Notes: generated from the sequence alone by a model not told the origin. A stretch of DNA of 64,000 bases from Chryseobacterium formosense (GCF_900116415.1 NZ_FPAP01000001.1:558001-622000); one strand, 5' to 3'. Positions 34,760 through 43,761 are shown, counted from the stretch's first letter. Numbers and translations are program-made.

Positions 34760-36274
34760 ATGAAAATATTTACAGCAGAAAATATCAGAAAAACAGATGA
34801 TTATACCATTCGGAATGAGCCCATTTCTTCCGTACAGTTAATGGAAAGAGCGGCTTTAAGTTGTGTTGATTGGATTTCGGTAAATTGTAAGCAACATACA
34901 AAATTTGTAGTTTTCTGCGGTAATGGGAACAATGGTGGTGATGGTTTTGCAATTGCAAGAATGCTCTATCTGAAAGGTTTTGATGTGGATGTTTTTATCA
35001 ATAAAGATAAAGTAAGTTTTTCTGAAGATGCTTTGATTAATTATAAACGGTTAAAAGATATTTCGGGAATTTCTGTCAAAGATTTCAGTGAAATCGAAAA
35101 ATATAATTTTGAAAAAGCTGTTATTATTGATGCTCTTTTCGGTACAGGTTTATCCAGAAACTTACAAGGTATTTATAAAGATTTGATCGAAAATTTAAGC
35201 CTAAAAAAAAATCCTAAAATTTCAATTGATATTCCTTCAGGAATGTTTGCCGATCAGCTTAATGAAAAGAATGATGTGATCTTTAAAGCAGATTATACAT
35301 TGACGTTTCAATTCTGGAAAAAAACATTTCTTCATCCCGAAACCGGAAAATTTGCAGGGAAAGCTTTTGTTTTAGATATAAAACTGAGTTACGAATTTAT
35401 TGATAAAACAGAGTCAGATGATTTTGTAATCGATGATGATTTAATTTTAAAAATTTTTAAGCCTCGCGCAGATTTCACTCACAAAGGAACTTATGGCAAA
35501 TCAATCATTGTTGGCGGAAGTTATGGAAAAATCGGAGCAGCAGTTCTTGCTATCAAATCCGCTTTGAAAACAGGATCGGGATTAACATTTGTTCTGGCTC
35601 CCAATTGCGGTTATGAAATTCTGCAAACCTCTGCTCCTGAAGCAATGTTTATTGAAGGCGGAGTGAAAAATATAGACACAATAGATGAACAGGAAAATGC
35701 AGTATACGGAATTGGTCCTGGATTGGGAACTGAGAAAGAAACAGAAAAAACTTTATTGAAATTTTTAGAAAATCATAAATCTCCTTTAATTTTAGACGCA
35801 GATGCGCTTAATATGATTTCTAAAAATGAAGATCATTTGAAATTAATTCCAAAAAAATCTATTATCACACCGCATCCAAAAGAATTTGAAAGGCTCTTCG
35901 GAAAAACAGAAAATTCATTTAAAAGATTAAAGGTAGCTAAAACCAAAGCAAAACAGTTCGGATTTTATATTGTTTTAAAAGATCATCACACGCAGGTTGT
36001 AAATCCTGAAGGAAAGGTTTTTTATAATATTACAGGTAATTCTGGTTTGGCAAAAGGCGGAAGCGGCGATATTCTGACGGGAATAATTACTTCACTTTTA
36101 GCTCAGAAATATTCTTCCGAAGATGCAGCAATTTTGGGAGTCTGGCTTCACGGGAAAGCGGCTGATTTGGCTGCTGAAAAACATTCAAAAGAAGCGATGC
36201 AACCGACAGATGTTATTGATGAAATCGGAAATGTCTTTCTTGATTTAAACCAAAAAGCCACAACATTGTTGTGA
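34760..36274 (+). CDS. nnr: Bifunctional NAD(P)H-hydrate epimerase / ADP-dependent dehydratase
   Basis: Nnr repairs NAD(P)H hydrates. The N-terminal YjeF epimerase domain (about 1-210) contains FCGNGNNGGDGFAIARML and IDALFGTGLSRNL. The C-terminal ribokinase-like dehydratase domain (about 225-500) contains KGTYGKSIIVGGSYGKIGAAVLA, ITPHPKEFERL and the active-site NSGLAKGGSGDILTGII. The 504-residue length is normal for the fused form. It stands alone between divergent and convergent neighbours. Confidence 0.95.
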   Translation: MKIFTAENIRKTDDYTIRNEPISSVQLMERAALSCVDWISVNCKQHTKFVVFCGNGNNGGDGFAIARMLYLKGFDVDVFINKDKVSFSEDALINYKRLKDISGISVKDFSEIEKYNFEKAVIIDALFGTGLSRNLQGIYKDLIENLSLKKNPKISIDIPSGMFADQLNEKNDVIFKADYTLTFQFWKKTFLHPETGKFAGKAFVLDIKLSYEFIDKTESDDFVIDDDLILKIFKPRADFTHKGTYGKSIIVGGSYGKIGAAVLAIKSALKTGSGLTFVLAPNCGYEILQTSAPEAMFIEGGVKNIDTIDEQENAVYGIGPGLGTEKETEKTLLKFLENHKSPLILDADALNMISKNEDHLKLIPKKSIITPHPKEFERLFGKTENSFKRLKVAKTKAKQFGFYIVLKDHHTQVVNPEGKVFYNITGNSGLAKGGSGDILTGIITSLLAQKYSSEDAAILGVWLHGKAADLAAEKHSKEAMQPTDVIDEIGNVFLDLNQKATTLL

Positions 36275-36333
36275 CTTTAAGTATTTTTAAACAGTGATAA
36301 TTCTAATTGCTAAAAGCCAAAAGCTATTAACAT

Positions 36334-37605
36334 TTATTCAGGTTTTCCGTTTTCAGCTTCCGTAATTTTAAACTTTTTAGAGTAGATCATGATGACAACT
36401 CCTGCAATCATAAACGGAATTGAAAGGATTTGACCGGTGTTTAATCCTGCAAAAGAAATAAACTCGTCACCTTGAGGCTCTTTCAGGAATTCTACAAAGA
36501 ATCGGATTGCCCAAAGAATAATGAAGAACAAACCAAACAGCCAGCCTTGCTGATATTTTTTGTTGGTTTTTCTGTATAAAATCCAAAGTAAAACGAATAG
36601 CAAAACATATCCTACAGCTTCGAACAGTTGAGAAGGAAAACGTGGAATCGTTACTCCGTATTCTCTGCTTTGTTGTGGGAAAAGTAAGGCAAATGGAGAG
36701 TTCGGATCTGCCGGTTTACCGATAATTTCAGAATTAAAAAAGTTACCCATTCTTACAAAAGCACCTCCTAAAGCAACTACAATTCCTAATCTGTCATAAA
36801 CCCAGAACGGATTTTTCTTGATGATTTTGAATGAATAATAAAGCGTTGTGAAAATCAAAGCGATCGTAGCTCCATGACTTGCCAATCCGGAAAATCCTGT
36901 GAATTTTAAACCATTTTTCGTACTTATCGGTAAGAAAACGCTCCAGAAATCTTCCTTGAATAATTCAGGCTGATAAAAAATAACGTGTCCCATTCTTGCT
37001 CCCAGAATTGTTCCAATCAAAGTCCATGTAAAAAGTGGTTCAAGATATTTTTGGTTGACATTATCAATTTTGAACATTTTGGTCATCAAAACATAACCGA
37101 AACCAAATGCGAAAATAAACATCAGACTGTAAAAATGCAGCGTTATCGGTCCCAATTGAATTCCCGAAGTAGGATCCCAGATTTTAAAAGGAGTTTCCAA
37201 AGATATTGTGTCTCCGGAAGCGATTGGCTTTTCGGTTTTTAAAGCATATTTCAGCGTTTCGATTTTATCTTCAGGAATATTTGTAACATCTACCGGTTTA
37301 AAATCTTTATCAAAAAATTTGTAAGCAGCATTTTTGTAGCTGTTAATAAGAATTGAATTGGTGTGGAATTGATCGGCTTCTACATTAGATTTATTAAATA
37401 TAATCAGTGTGTTTCCTGTTGTGTTTACAGAGGCGAATTTATTTAAATAGCTAAATTCTGTACTTGCATAAATTTTTACAGGAAATTCAGAAGAATTGAT
37501 TTTTAATGTTCCGTCAGATAAACTGTCTTGGTAACTCTGTGCAAAAAAACATTGGGTAACCAAAGCAAATATCACAAGATACATTCGGAAGAAAATATTG
37601 CTCAT
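36334..37605 (-). CDS. lgt: Prolipoprotein diacylglyceryl transferase with N-terminal exported extension
   Basis: Lgt moves diacylglycerol from phosphatidylglycerol to the lipobox Cys of prolipoproteins. The Lgt domain occupies about residues 145-415: GARMGHVIFYQPELF, FSGLASHGATIALI (with the conserved His-Gly), GGAFVRMGNFFNSEIIGKPADP (conserved Arg-x-Gly-Asn) and RFPSQLFEAVGY. In front lies an extra region of about 140 residues with its own signal-like segment (to FFAQ, residue 23) and a soluble, presumably periplasmic part. This makes the protein 423 residues against about 290 in E. coli. It follows yidD by 24 bases. Confidence 0.92.
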   Translation of the reverse strand: MSNIFFRMYLVIFALVTQCFFAQSYQDSLSDGTLKINSSEFPVKIYASTEFSYLNKFASVNTTGNTLIIFNKSNVEADQFHTNSILINSYKNAAYKFFDKDFKPVDVTNIPEDKIETLKYALKTEKPIASGDTISLETPFKIWDPTSGIQLGPITLHFYSLMFIFAFGFGYVLMTKMFKIDNVNQKYLEPLFTWTLIGTILGARMGHVIFYQPELFKEDFWSVFLPISTKNGLKFTGFSGLASHGATIALIFTTLYYSFKIIKKNPFWVYDRLGIVVALGGAFVRMGNFFNSEIIGKPADPNSPFALLFPQQSREYGVTIPRFPSQLFEAVGYVLLFVLLWILYRKTNKKYQQGWLFGLFFIILWAIRFFVEFLKEPQGDEFISFAGLNTGQILSIPFMIAGVVIMIYSKKFKITEAENGKPE

Positions 37606-37629
37606 TTCTATATTTTTAATTTGAATATT

Positions 37630-37872
37630 TTAATTTTTCGGAGGAACGGGATCATAACCGCTTCCGCCCCAAGGATGACATTTTGAAATTCTTTTTACAC
37701 CCAGCCAAAAACCTTTGAAAATACCGTGAACCTGCAACGATTCTACCATATAATGTGAACACGTTGGTTCGTAACGGCAGTTTTTGGGAAGTAATGGCGA
37801 GATAAACCACTGGTAAAATCTGATGAGAATTACCAACGGTGATGTAATAACTTTATTGAAGGTGAGTTTCAA
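37630..37872 (-). CDS. yidD: Membrane protein insertion efficiency factor YidD (TTG start)
   Basis: The 80-residue protein carries the YidD signature [34 protein letters not shown] and the end [15 protein letters not shown], with three conserved Cys. It assists YidC-mediated membrane insertion. A longer in-frame reading from an ATG at 37959 exists but is rejected: a perfect promoter box TATTTTTG (minus strand, 37880-37887) lies within it, seven bases before a TTG at 37872 that gives the usual family N-terminus ([16 protein letters not shown]). It is upstream of lgt in a two-gene unit. Confidence 0.9.
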   Translation of the reverse strand: MKLTFNKVITSPLVILIRFYQWFISPLLPKNCRYEPTCSHYMVESLQVHGIFKGFWLGVKRISKCHPWGGSGYDPVPPKN

Positions 37873-37879
37873 AACAATG

Positions 37880-37887
37880 CAAAAATA
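37880..37887 (-). promoter_or_regulatory. Promoter -7 box TATTTTTG of yidD-lgt
   Basis: Perfect TAnnTTTG on the minus strand, seven bases before the yidD TTG start. It decides between TTG 37872 and ATG 37959. Confidence 0.6.
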
Positions 37888-38049
37888 GAGTAAAAAAATG
37901 AAAATTAGTTTAAATTTGTTAGAAGTTTCAAACGGTAAACATATCATTTGTCTGATCAATCAGAAGGTTTTTCGATCTCGGTTCTTTATTAATGATCCTG
38001 TTTTTGTCTTAAAGTTTGTAACTATATTTAAATCTTAAATTAGAAAATC

Positions 38050-39327
38050 TTGAATCATAATATTCCATTAGCAGAACGATTAAGACCTAAAACATTAGAC
38101 GATGTTTTGGGACAGGAACATCTTACCGGAGAAAAAGGGACGATCAGAAAAATGCTGGAGAATGATACGTTGAACTCTCTCATTCTTTGGGGACCTCCCG
38201 GAACCGGGAAAACAACGCTGGCTGAAATTATTTCGGAAAAATCAGGAAGAAAGTTTTTTAAACTTTCTGCAGTTTCTTCGGGCGTGAAAGATGTACGCGA
38301 TGTCATTGAAGACGCCAAAAAGCAAAATCTTTTTTCGGGAAAATCGCCGATTCTTTTTATTGATGAAATTCATCGTTTTAACAAATCTCAACAGGATTCT
38401 TTGCTTCATGCAGTAGAAAAAGGTTGGGTGGTTCTCATCGGTGCAACAACCGAAAATCCTAGTTTTGAAGTAGTTTCGGCATTGCTTTCAAGAAGTCAGG
38501 TTTACATTTTGAAAGCTTTAAGCTATGAAAAACTGGAAGAACTGATTGATATTGCCTCTGAAAGATTTAATAAAGATGAAAACACAGATTTCATTATTAA
38601 AGAAAAGCAAGCATTTATACAATATTCGGGTGGTGATGGCAGAAAGCTGATCAATTCTGTAGAATTGGTTCTTAATCAGTTTAAAAATTCTTCAACCATA
38701 GAAATCACCAATGATGATGTGATGTCGGTTTTACAGGAAACGATGGCACTTTATGATAAAAATGGAGAACAGCATTACGATATTATTTCGGCTTTCATCA
38801 AATCGATGCGTGGAAGTGATCCGAATGGTGCGGTATATTGGTTGGCAAGAATGATTGCCGGTGGAGAAGATATTAAATTTATTGCGAGAAGAATGCTTAT
38901 TCTGGCTTCTGAAGATATTGGTTTGGCAAATCCGAATGCTCTGGTCATTGCGAATAATTGTTTCCAGGCAATTAACGTAATCGGGAATCCTGAAGCGAGA
39001 ATTTTACTGAGTGAAACAGCAATTTATCTTGCGGTTTCCCCAAAAAGTAACTCGGCGTATGCTGCAATTAATGAAGCTTTGGCCTTTGTAAAGAAAACCG
39101 GAAATCTTCCTGTTCCGCTTCATCTAAGAAACGCACCGACAAAACTGATGAAAGATTTAGATTATGGGAAAGAATATAAATATGCTCATTCCTATGAAGG
39201 AAATTTTGTAGATCAGGATTTTCTGCCGGAAGAAATTAAAGACATCAAATTTTATGAGCCGGGCAATAATGCAACTGAAAAGAAAATTTATGATGAGCTT
39301 AAGAAAAAATGGAGCGACAAATATTAA
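38050..39327 (+). CDS. rarA: Replication-associated recombination protein A (AAA+ ATPase, TTG start)
   Basis: RarA (MgsA) is a clamp-loader-like AAA+ ATPase acting at stalled replication forks. The 425-residue protein has Walker A GPPGTGKTTLAE, Walker B LFIDEIHRFNKSQQD, sensor 1 GATTENPSFEV, a lid with SGGDGRKLIN, and the C-terminal tetramerisation region (IKSMRGSDPNGAVYWLARMI). The start is TTG at 38050, because the next in-frame ATG lies after the conserved N-terminus (PLAERLRPKTLDDVLGQEHL). It converges with an unknown gene across a shared terminator. Confidence 0.95.
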   Translation: MNHNIPLAERLRPKTLDDVLGQEHLTGEKGTIRKMLENDTLNSLILWGPPGTGKTTLAEIISEKSGRKFFKLSAVSSGVKDVRDVIEDAKKQNLFSGKSPILFIDEIHRFNKSQQDSLLHAVEKGWVVLIGATTENPSFEVVSALLSRSQVYILKALSYEKLEELIDIASERFNKDENTDFIIKEKQAFIQYSGGDGRKLINSVELVLNQFKNSSTIEITNDDVMSVLQETMALYDKNGEQHYDIISAFIKSMRGSDPNGAVYWLARMIAGGEDIKFIARRMLILASEDIGLANPNALVIANNCFQAINVIGNPEARILLSETAIYLAVSPKSNSAYAAINEALAFVKKTGNLPVPLHLRNAPTKLMKDLDYGKEYKYAHSYEGNFVDQDFLPEEIKDIKFYEPGNNATEKKIYDELKKKWSDKY

Positions 39328-39329
39328 AT

Positions 39330-39361
39330 AAAAACGGATGTCTCAAAAGGCATCCGTTTTT
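39330..39361. terminator. Bidirectional terminator after rarA
   Basis: AAAAACGGATG and CATCCGTTTTT form a perfect 11-bp stem with a 10-nt loop between two convergent genes. Confidence 0.85.
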
Positions 39362-39383
39362 ATTTAATAAATTATTTTAATCA

Positions 39384-39821
39384 CTATTTTCTTGTACTCG
39401 TAATAAACAAAGTTTTTACGCCATTATAGTCTTTTACTTCTAGATTTTGTGCAATTTCTGAATAGACTCTCATATTGGTGTCTTTAAATTCATATCCTTC
39501 AACAAATACCGGAGTATCTTTTGGAAGATTGCTTTGCTGATTAAAAGAAGCTAAGCTGATATTATCGAATGGACTAACGTTGTTTTTGAATTTCACTTCA
39601 GTAAGTCCCTGGTCAGCTAGAAAACTGAATTTTTTTAGCTTTTGAGGCAGACTTGCTGCAGTTTTATAAACTTGCGTACTTTGAACAAAGTCTTTTTGGC
39701 TTTCAAACATCGCAACCGTTCCTATCATATCTCCCGATACTGCAAATTTTACATTAGGGTTTTTCTGTGCAAATAGAGTAGCAGAAGCAAAAATAAATAA
39801 AGAATATAGAATTTTTTTCAT
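39384..39821 (-). CDS. Exported protein of unknown function (145 aa)
   Basis: I do not recognise the family. A clear signal peptide (KKILYSLFIFASATLFAQ, residues 2-19) is followed by a 126-residue soluble domain with alternating hydrophobic pattern suggesting beta structure (VKFAVSGDMIGTVAMFES, and VKDYNGVKTLFITSTRK at the end). There are no cysteines and no lipobox. It is monocistronic and periplasmic or secreted. Confidence 0.7.
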   Translation of the reverse strand: MKKILYSLFIFASATLFAQKNPNVKFAVSGDMIGTVAMFESQKDFVQSTQVYKTAASLPQKLKKFSFLADQGLTEVKFKNNVSPFDNISLASFNQQSNLPKDTPVFVEGYEFKDTNMRVYSEIAQNLEVKDYNGVKTLFITSTRK

Positions 39822-40011
39822 AATTAATAATATGAGCGTTAAAAACGTGATAAATGTACTTATATTTTATGAATTGTCAATGAATTTTTTAAATAATTTG
39901 TAAAATATTGATGAATAATAGTCTTTCGTTGATTTTATTAGCCCCATCAATAAGATTTTAGCATTTCTATTAATAAAATTTACTTGAATAATTCATAATA
40001 AGTTTAAAAAA

Positions 40012-40431
40012 TTAAAGAACTTCTTCCTTCCAGTTTTCTTCAATGAGCTTCATTAAAAAGTCTGGGCATTTCATCACTTTGTTGGTTTTTGCGTTTAAAA
40101 AGAAAAGAGTAGTGGAAGCTTCAGTAATTTTAATTCCTTCTTCATTGTAAATTTCATATTCAAATTCAATTCTCACTCCCGGAATTTTTCTCATAAATGT
40201 GTGAATTTCTAATTTCTGATCGTATAGTGCTGGTTTTAAATACTTAATTTTATAATCAGAAACAGGTAACCAGATTCCGTTATTTTCGATCTCATCGTAA
40301 GAGATCCCGATGCTGCGAAAAAGTTCCACGCGCCCGAGTTCGAAATACGTTGCGTAATTTCCGTAATAAACATATTTCATAGGGTCTGTTTCTGCGTAAC
40401 GTACTCGTAATGAGTGTTTTGAGTGTATCAT
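40012..40431 (-). CDS. Acyl-CoA thioesterase (4HBT/YbgC type)
   Basis: The 139-residue hotdog protein has the 4-hydroxybenzoyl-CoA thioesterase signature RVRYAETDPMKYVYYGNYATYFELGRVELFRSIGI, with Asp in AETDPM as catalytic acid. It probably cleaves short or medium acyl-CoA or acyl-ACP. The start at 40431 is preferred over an upstream ATG at 40452, because a perfect promoter box (TATATTTG, minus strand, 40454-40461) lies one base from the latter and transcription would begin inside it. It is divergent from dnaA. Confidence 0.87.
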   Translation of the reverse strand: MIHSKHSLRVRYAETDPMKYVYYGNYATYFELGRVELFRSIGISYDEIENNGIWLPVSDYKIKYLKPALYDQKLEIHTFMRKIPGVRIEFEYEIYNEEGIKITEASTTLFFLNAKTNKVMKCPDFLMKLIEENWKEEVL

Positions 40432-40453
40432 TTTAAGCTTTAAATTATACATA

Positions 40454-40461
40454 CAAATATA
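40454..40461 (-). promoter_or_regulatory. Promoter -7 box TATATTTG of the thioesterase
   Basis: Perfect TAnnTTTG on the minus strand. It excludes the ATG at 40452 and supports the start at 40431. Confidence 0.55.
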
Positions 40462-40566
40462 TTTTTAAATAATCAATATGCGAAATATTTTTTTTTGAAA
40501 ATAAAAAATGAGACCTTTGTCTTCCTCCTAAAAACGACTAACCAAAGAATTAATCAGGGCATAAAA

Positions 40567-42021
40567 ATGAACGAAAATTTAATGATGATATGGCAGAAAT
40601 GCCTTCAGTTTATGCGAGATAATCTCAACGCGGCTGAAGATAATTCTGATCTTAAAAAACTTGAAAAATCTTTTGATTTACTATTCGACAAAGTACAACC
40701 GATTTCGTTGGTTGAAAATAATCTTACGTTGATGGTACCGAGCGATTTTTACAAAGAATATATTGAAGATAACTATCTGTCATTGCTTTCTGCTGCCCTG
40801 AAGAAAAACATTGGTAAAGGCGTTAAACTTTGGTATTCGGTAATGGAAAACAAGCCGAGCGGTTTAGAAAAACCAGTTACCATGAATATGAAAGGGAAAT
40901 CTGTTCCCACACCAAAAGTTCAGGAGACTATGCCTCAAGGTTTTTCAGGTAATATTGTTAATCCTTTCGTGGTTCCGGGAATCAAAAAAGTAAACATCGA
41001 TTCGAATCTGAAAGCTGATTTTTCTTTTGACAATTATGTAGAAGGAGAAAGCAATAAATTCGCATCAACTGTTGCTAAATCGATAGCAAAAAGACCGGGA
41101 GCAACTGCTTTTAACCCATTATTTTTATACGGAGGTTATGGTGTTGGTAAAACACACTTAGGTCAGGCGGTAGGTTTAGAAGTTAAAAACCAGTTTCCTG
41201 ATAAAGTAGTTCTTTATTTGTCATCCGAAAAGTTTATTCAGCAGTTTATTTCAGCAGCGAAAGCTCATAAGCAGACAGAATTTGCCAATTTTTATCAGAT
41301 GGTGGATGTTTTGATTATTGATGATATTCAGTTCCTTTCCGGTAAATCTGCAACGCAGGACAGCTTCTTCCATATTTTTGATTATCTGCACCAGAACGGG
41401 AAACAAATCATTCTTACCTCAGATAAAGCTCCTGTTGATATTATGGATATTCAGGACAGAATTGTATCCCGTTTCAAATGGGGACTTTCTGCAGAGATCA
41501 AATCTCCGGATCTTGAAACCAGAAAAAAAATTATTGAAGACAAATTAAGCAGAGACGGTATCGTTCTTACCGATGATATGCTTGATTTTCTTGCTGCGGA
41601 AGCAAAAACCAACGTAAGAGAACTGATCGGTGTGATCAATTCGGTGATTGCTTATTCTACAATTTATAAATCAGACTTAAGTCTTGAGCTATTAAAAGAA
41701 ACGATCAATAAGATTGCGGCAAATCAGAAAAAGATCATCAATATTCCATACATTCAGGAAATTGTTTGTGACTATTTCGGAATTAAAAGAGAGCAGCTTT
41801 TATCGAAAACGAGAAAAAGAGAAATCGCACTTCCGAGACAATTGGCAATGTATTTTGCAAAAGAATTTACCAATGCTACATTTACCAAAATTGGTGAAGA
41901 AATGGGTGGAAAAGACCACTCAACCGTAATGTATGCCTGCGAAACAATTAAAGATGTTTCTAAAATTGATAAAGAAGTAAAAAAATACGTAAAAGAACTT
42001 ACTGAGAGAATCAAAAGCTAA
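40567..42021 (+). CDS. dnaA: Chromosomal replication initiator DnaA
   Basis: The 484-residue initiator has domain I (MIWQKCLQFMRDNL), a short linker, the AAA+ domain with Walker A GGYGVGKTHLG at 189-199 and Walker B VLIIDDIQFLSGK, and the DnaA-box binding domain IV with GGKDHSTVMYACETI (Asp450-His451). The ATG at 40567 is chosen over an in-frame TTG at 40495, which would add 24 residues unlike the family. I looked for DnaA-box clusters (TTATCCACA-like) in the flanking intergenic DNA and saw none, so the origin is probably not here. Confidence 0.97.
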   Translation: MNENLMMIWQKCLQFMRDNLNAAEDNSDLKKLEKSFDLLFDKVQPISLVENNLTLMVPSDFYKEYIEDNYLSLLSAALKKNIGKGVKLWYSVMENKPSGLEKPVTMNMKGKSVPTPKVQETMPQGFSGNIVNPFVVPGIKKVNIDSNLKADFSFDNYVEGESNKFASTVAKSIAKRPGATAFNPLFLYGGYGVGKTHLGQAVGLEVKNQFPDKVVLYLSSEKFIQQFISAAKAHKQTEFANFYQMVDVLIIDDIQFLSGKSATQDSFFHIFDYLHQNGKQIILTSDKAPVDIMDIQDRIVSRFKWGLSAEIKSPDLETRKKIIEDKLSRDGIVLTDDMLDFLAAEAKTNVRELIGVINSVIAYSTIYKSDLSLELLKETINKIAANQKKIINIPYIQEIVCDYFGIKREQLLSKTRKREIALPRQLAMYFAKEFTNATFTKIGEEMGGKDHSTVMYACETIKDVSKIDKEVKKYVKELTERIKS

Positions 42022-42044
42022 GTTCTATATTAAAATATTTTAAG

Positions 42045-42074
42045 AAGGGGAATAAATCTATTCTCCTTTTTTTA
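42045..42074 (+). terminator. Terminator after dnaA
   Basis: AAGGGGAATA pairs with TATTCTCCTT (one G-T wobble) around AATC, followed by TTTTTT. Confidence 0.82.
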
Positions 42075-42121
42075 TTTAGTTTTGTTGCAGAATTTAATCT
42101 GAATTTTTTTAAATTGTATCA

Positions 42122-42598
42122 ATGAAAATTTTAATGGTTTGCCTCGGAAATATCTGTAGAAGTCCGTTGGCAGAAGGAATTATGAAATCTAAGCTTCCTG
42201 AAAACTTTCAGGTGGATTCGGCGGGTACGATTAATATGCACGAAGGAAGCCGTCCCGATAAAAGATCAATAGAAGTCGCCTCAAAAAACGGGATTGATAT
42301 TACATCGCAATGTTCAAGACCAATTCAGCCGTCAGATTTAGATGAGTATGATAAAATTTTCTGTATGGATAAAAATAATCTTCGTGATGTACTTTCATTG
42401 GCGAAAACAGATCAGCAGAAAAGCAAAGTTTCTTTATTGATGCAGGATTTATTAAACTTAAAACATTTTCCACTTGAAGTTCCGGATCCTTATTGGAGCG
42501 GTTCGGAAGGATTTGATCAGGTTTTCAGTCAGATTGATGAAGCTTGTGAAATTATTTCAAAAACCATATTAAAATCTCAAACTCAACCTAAATCTTAG
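42122..42598 (+). CDS. Low-molecular-weight protein-tyrosine phosphatase
   Basis: The 158-residue enzyme has the P-loop VCLGNICRSPLAEGI with nucleophile Cys7 and Arg13 and the acid loop VPDPYWSGSEGFDQVF. It dephosphorylates phosphotyrosine proteins or small substrates; no tyrosine kinase or capsule operon is adjacent. It is co-transcribed with the methylase gene that starts nine bases downstream. Confidence 0.93.
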   Translation: MKILMVCLGNICRSPLAEGIMKSKLPENFQVDSAGTINMHEGSRPDKRSIEVASKNGIDITSQCSRPIQPSDLDEYDKIFCMDKNNLRDVLSLAKTDQQKSKVSLLMQDLLNLKHFPLEVPDPYWSGSEGFDQVFSQIDEACEIISKTILKSQTQPKS

Positions 42599-42607
42599 TC
42601 TAAAATC

Positions 42608-43306
42608 ATGCTTTTTTTACTTCCCGCATATCTTTCAGAAAATACTTCCATCAGTCATTTTGCTCCTGTAATCAAAGAATATATCATGCAGACTGACTAC
42701 TTTTTTGTTGAAAACGAAAAAACAGCAAGAAAAGTGGTGAAATTTTTTGCACCTGAAAAAAAACAGTCAGATCTGAAGATTTTTCTTTTAGATAAATATA
42801 CCGAAAATACAGATATTAAAGAAGCTCAGGAACTAATGATGAAAGGTCAGGATTTCGGATTACTTTCAGAAGCCGGACTTCCTTGTATTGCAGATCCGGG
42901 AAATCTGATGGTAAAATGGTGTCATGAGAAAAATATCAGAGTGATCCCGATTTCAGGACCGTCGTCTATTATTTTAGCTTTAATTTCGAGTGGTTTCAAT
43001 GGACAGGAATTTACTTTTAATGGCTATCTTCCGATTGATAAAAGCGAAAAGAAAAAACAGATTTTATATCTTGAATCCATGGTTCAGAAAACCGGTTATT
43101 CCCAGATCTTTATGGAAACACCTTATCGAAATAATGTTCTTTTCGAGGATTTAATTAAATTTTTATCACCCAACACAAAACTTTGCATTGCTGCAAATAT
43201 CAACGATCCGGAACACGAGTTTATCAAAACAAAAACAATAAAGGACTGGCAAAAGCAAAAGCCGGAACTGCATAAAATTCCGGCGGTATTTGTTTTAGGG
43301 AAGTAG
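42608..43306 (+). CDS. RsmI-like SAM-dependent methyltransferase (tetrapyrrole methylase family)
   Basis: The 232-residue protein belongs to the tetrapyrrole-methylase superfamily. It has GLLSEAGLPCIADPGNLMVKWCHEKNIRVIPISGPSSIILALISSGFNGQEFTFNGYLP, which corresponds to the RsmI family that 2'-O-methylates C1402 of 16S rRNA. It is shorter than canonical RsmI (about 285), starts LLPAYLSENTS instead of the usual LYVVATPIGN, and lacks the extra C-terminal domain. It may therefore be a paralogue with another target. Its stop lies five bases before the GxxExxY element. Confidence 0.82.
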   Translation: MLFLLPAYLSENTSISHFAPVIKEYIMQTDYFFVENEKTARKVVKFFAPEKKQSDLKIFLLDKYTENTDIKEAQELMMKGQDFGLLSEAGLPCIADPGNLMVKWCHEKNIRVIPISGPSSIILALISSGFNGQEFTFNGYLPIDKSEKKKQILYLESMVQKTGYSQIFMETPYRNNVLFEDLIKFLSPNTKLCIAANINDPEHEFIKTKTIKDWQKQKPELHKIPAVFVLGK

Positions 43307-43311
43307 GTTTT

Positions 43312-43340
43312 TCTCGCAGATTTTGCTGATTACGCAGATT
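43312..43340 (+). repeat. Left terminal inverted repeat of the GxxExxY unit (29 bp)
   Basis: After TC, three 9-bp units of the form N(C/T)GC(A/T)GATT stand in a row. The inverse copy at 43837-43865 matches in 27 of 29 positions. A T tract follows on the inner side. Confidence 0.85.
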
Positions 43341-43383
43341 TTTTTAATATCAATCATAATCTACTAAATTTATATAAGTAAAG

Positions 43384-43761
43384 TCACAAATTATTCACAA
43401 CTCTTTTAATATTATCTAAAATATTAGCAGTATTAAAATTGACTAATAAACCCAATTTCTTATTTGAAAGTTTGAGATAAGTTTGCAATTGCTTAAAATG
43501 AATATCTTCGAGATTTTTCACGGATTTTAATTCAAGAATTACTTTGTCTTCTACTAAAATATCAATTCTGAAATTCAGATCAAACTTTTTATTATCATAA
43601 ATAACAGGAAGTGATAATTCTGATTTTATTTCTAATCCATTCTCTTGAAGCTCGTAAATTAGGATCTTCTGATAAATGTTTTCTAATAAACCCGGACCAA
43701 GATTGTTGTAAACATTAAAGATGCATTTTCTTACGATGTAAGAAATTTCATTTTCATTCAT
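43384..43761 (-). CDS. GxxExxY protein (PD-(D/E)XK nuclease-like)
   Basis: The 125-residue protein has the naming motif G24-LL-E27-NI-Y30 in NNLGPGLLENIYQ, then the PD-(D/E)XK-like core: Asp67 in FRIDILVEDKVILELK, and Glu77-Leu-Lys79. The following HFKQLQTYLKLSNKKLGLLVNFN closes the fold. Pfam groups this family with the PD-(D/E)XK nuclease superfamily; activity and function are not established. There is no recognisable promoter box upstream. It lies alone between 29-bp inverted repeats at 43312-43340 and 43837-43865, in a slot between convergent genes. Confidence 0.88.
   Translation of the reverse strand: MNENEISYIVRKCIFNVYNNLGPGLLENIYQKILIYELQENGLEIKSELSLPVIYDNKKFDLNFRIDILVEDKVILELKSVKNLEDIHFKQLQTYLKLSNKKLGLLVNFNTANILDNIKRVVNNL

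Noticed and set aside
40453..40566. Possible replication origin beside dnaA
   Set aside because: No cluster of DnaA boxes (TTATCCACA-like) or AT-rich unwinding repeats was seen on either side of dnaA.
40495..40566. TTG-extended N-terminus of dnaA
   Set aside because: The added 24 residues do not resemble DnaA domain I, which begins naturally at the ATG at 40567.
43312..43340. Tandem 9-bp units looking like a tiny direct-repeat array or CRISPR remnant
   Set aside because: There are only three units without spacers and an inverse copy nearby; no cas gene is in the window.
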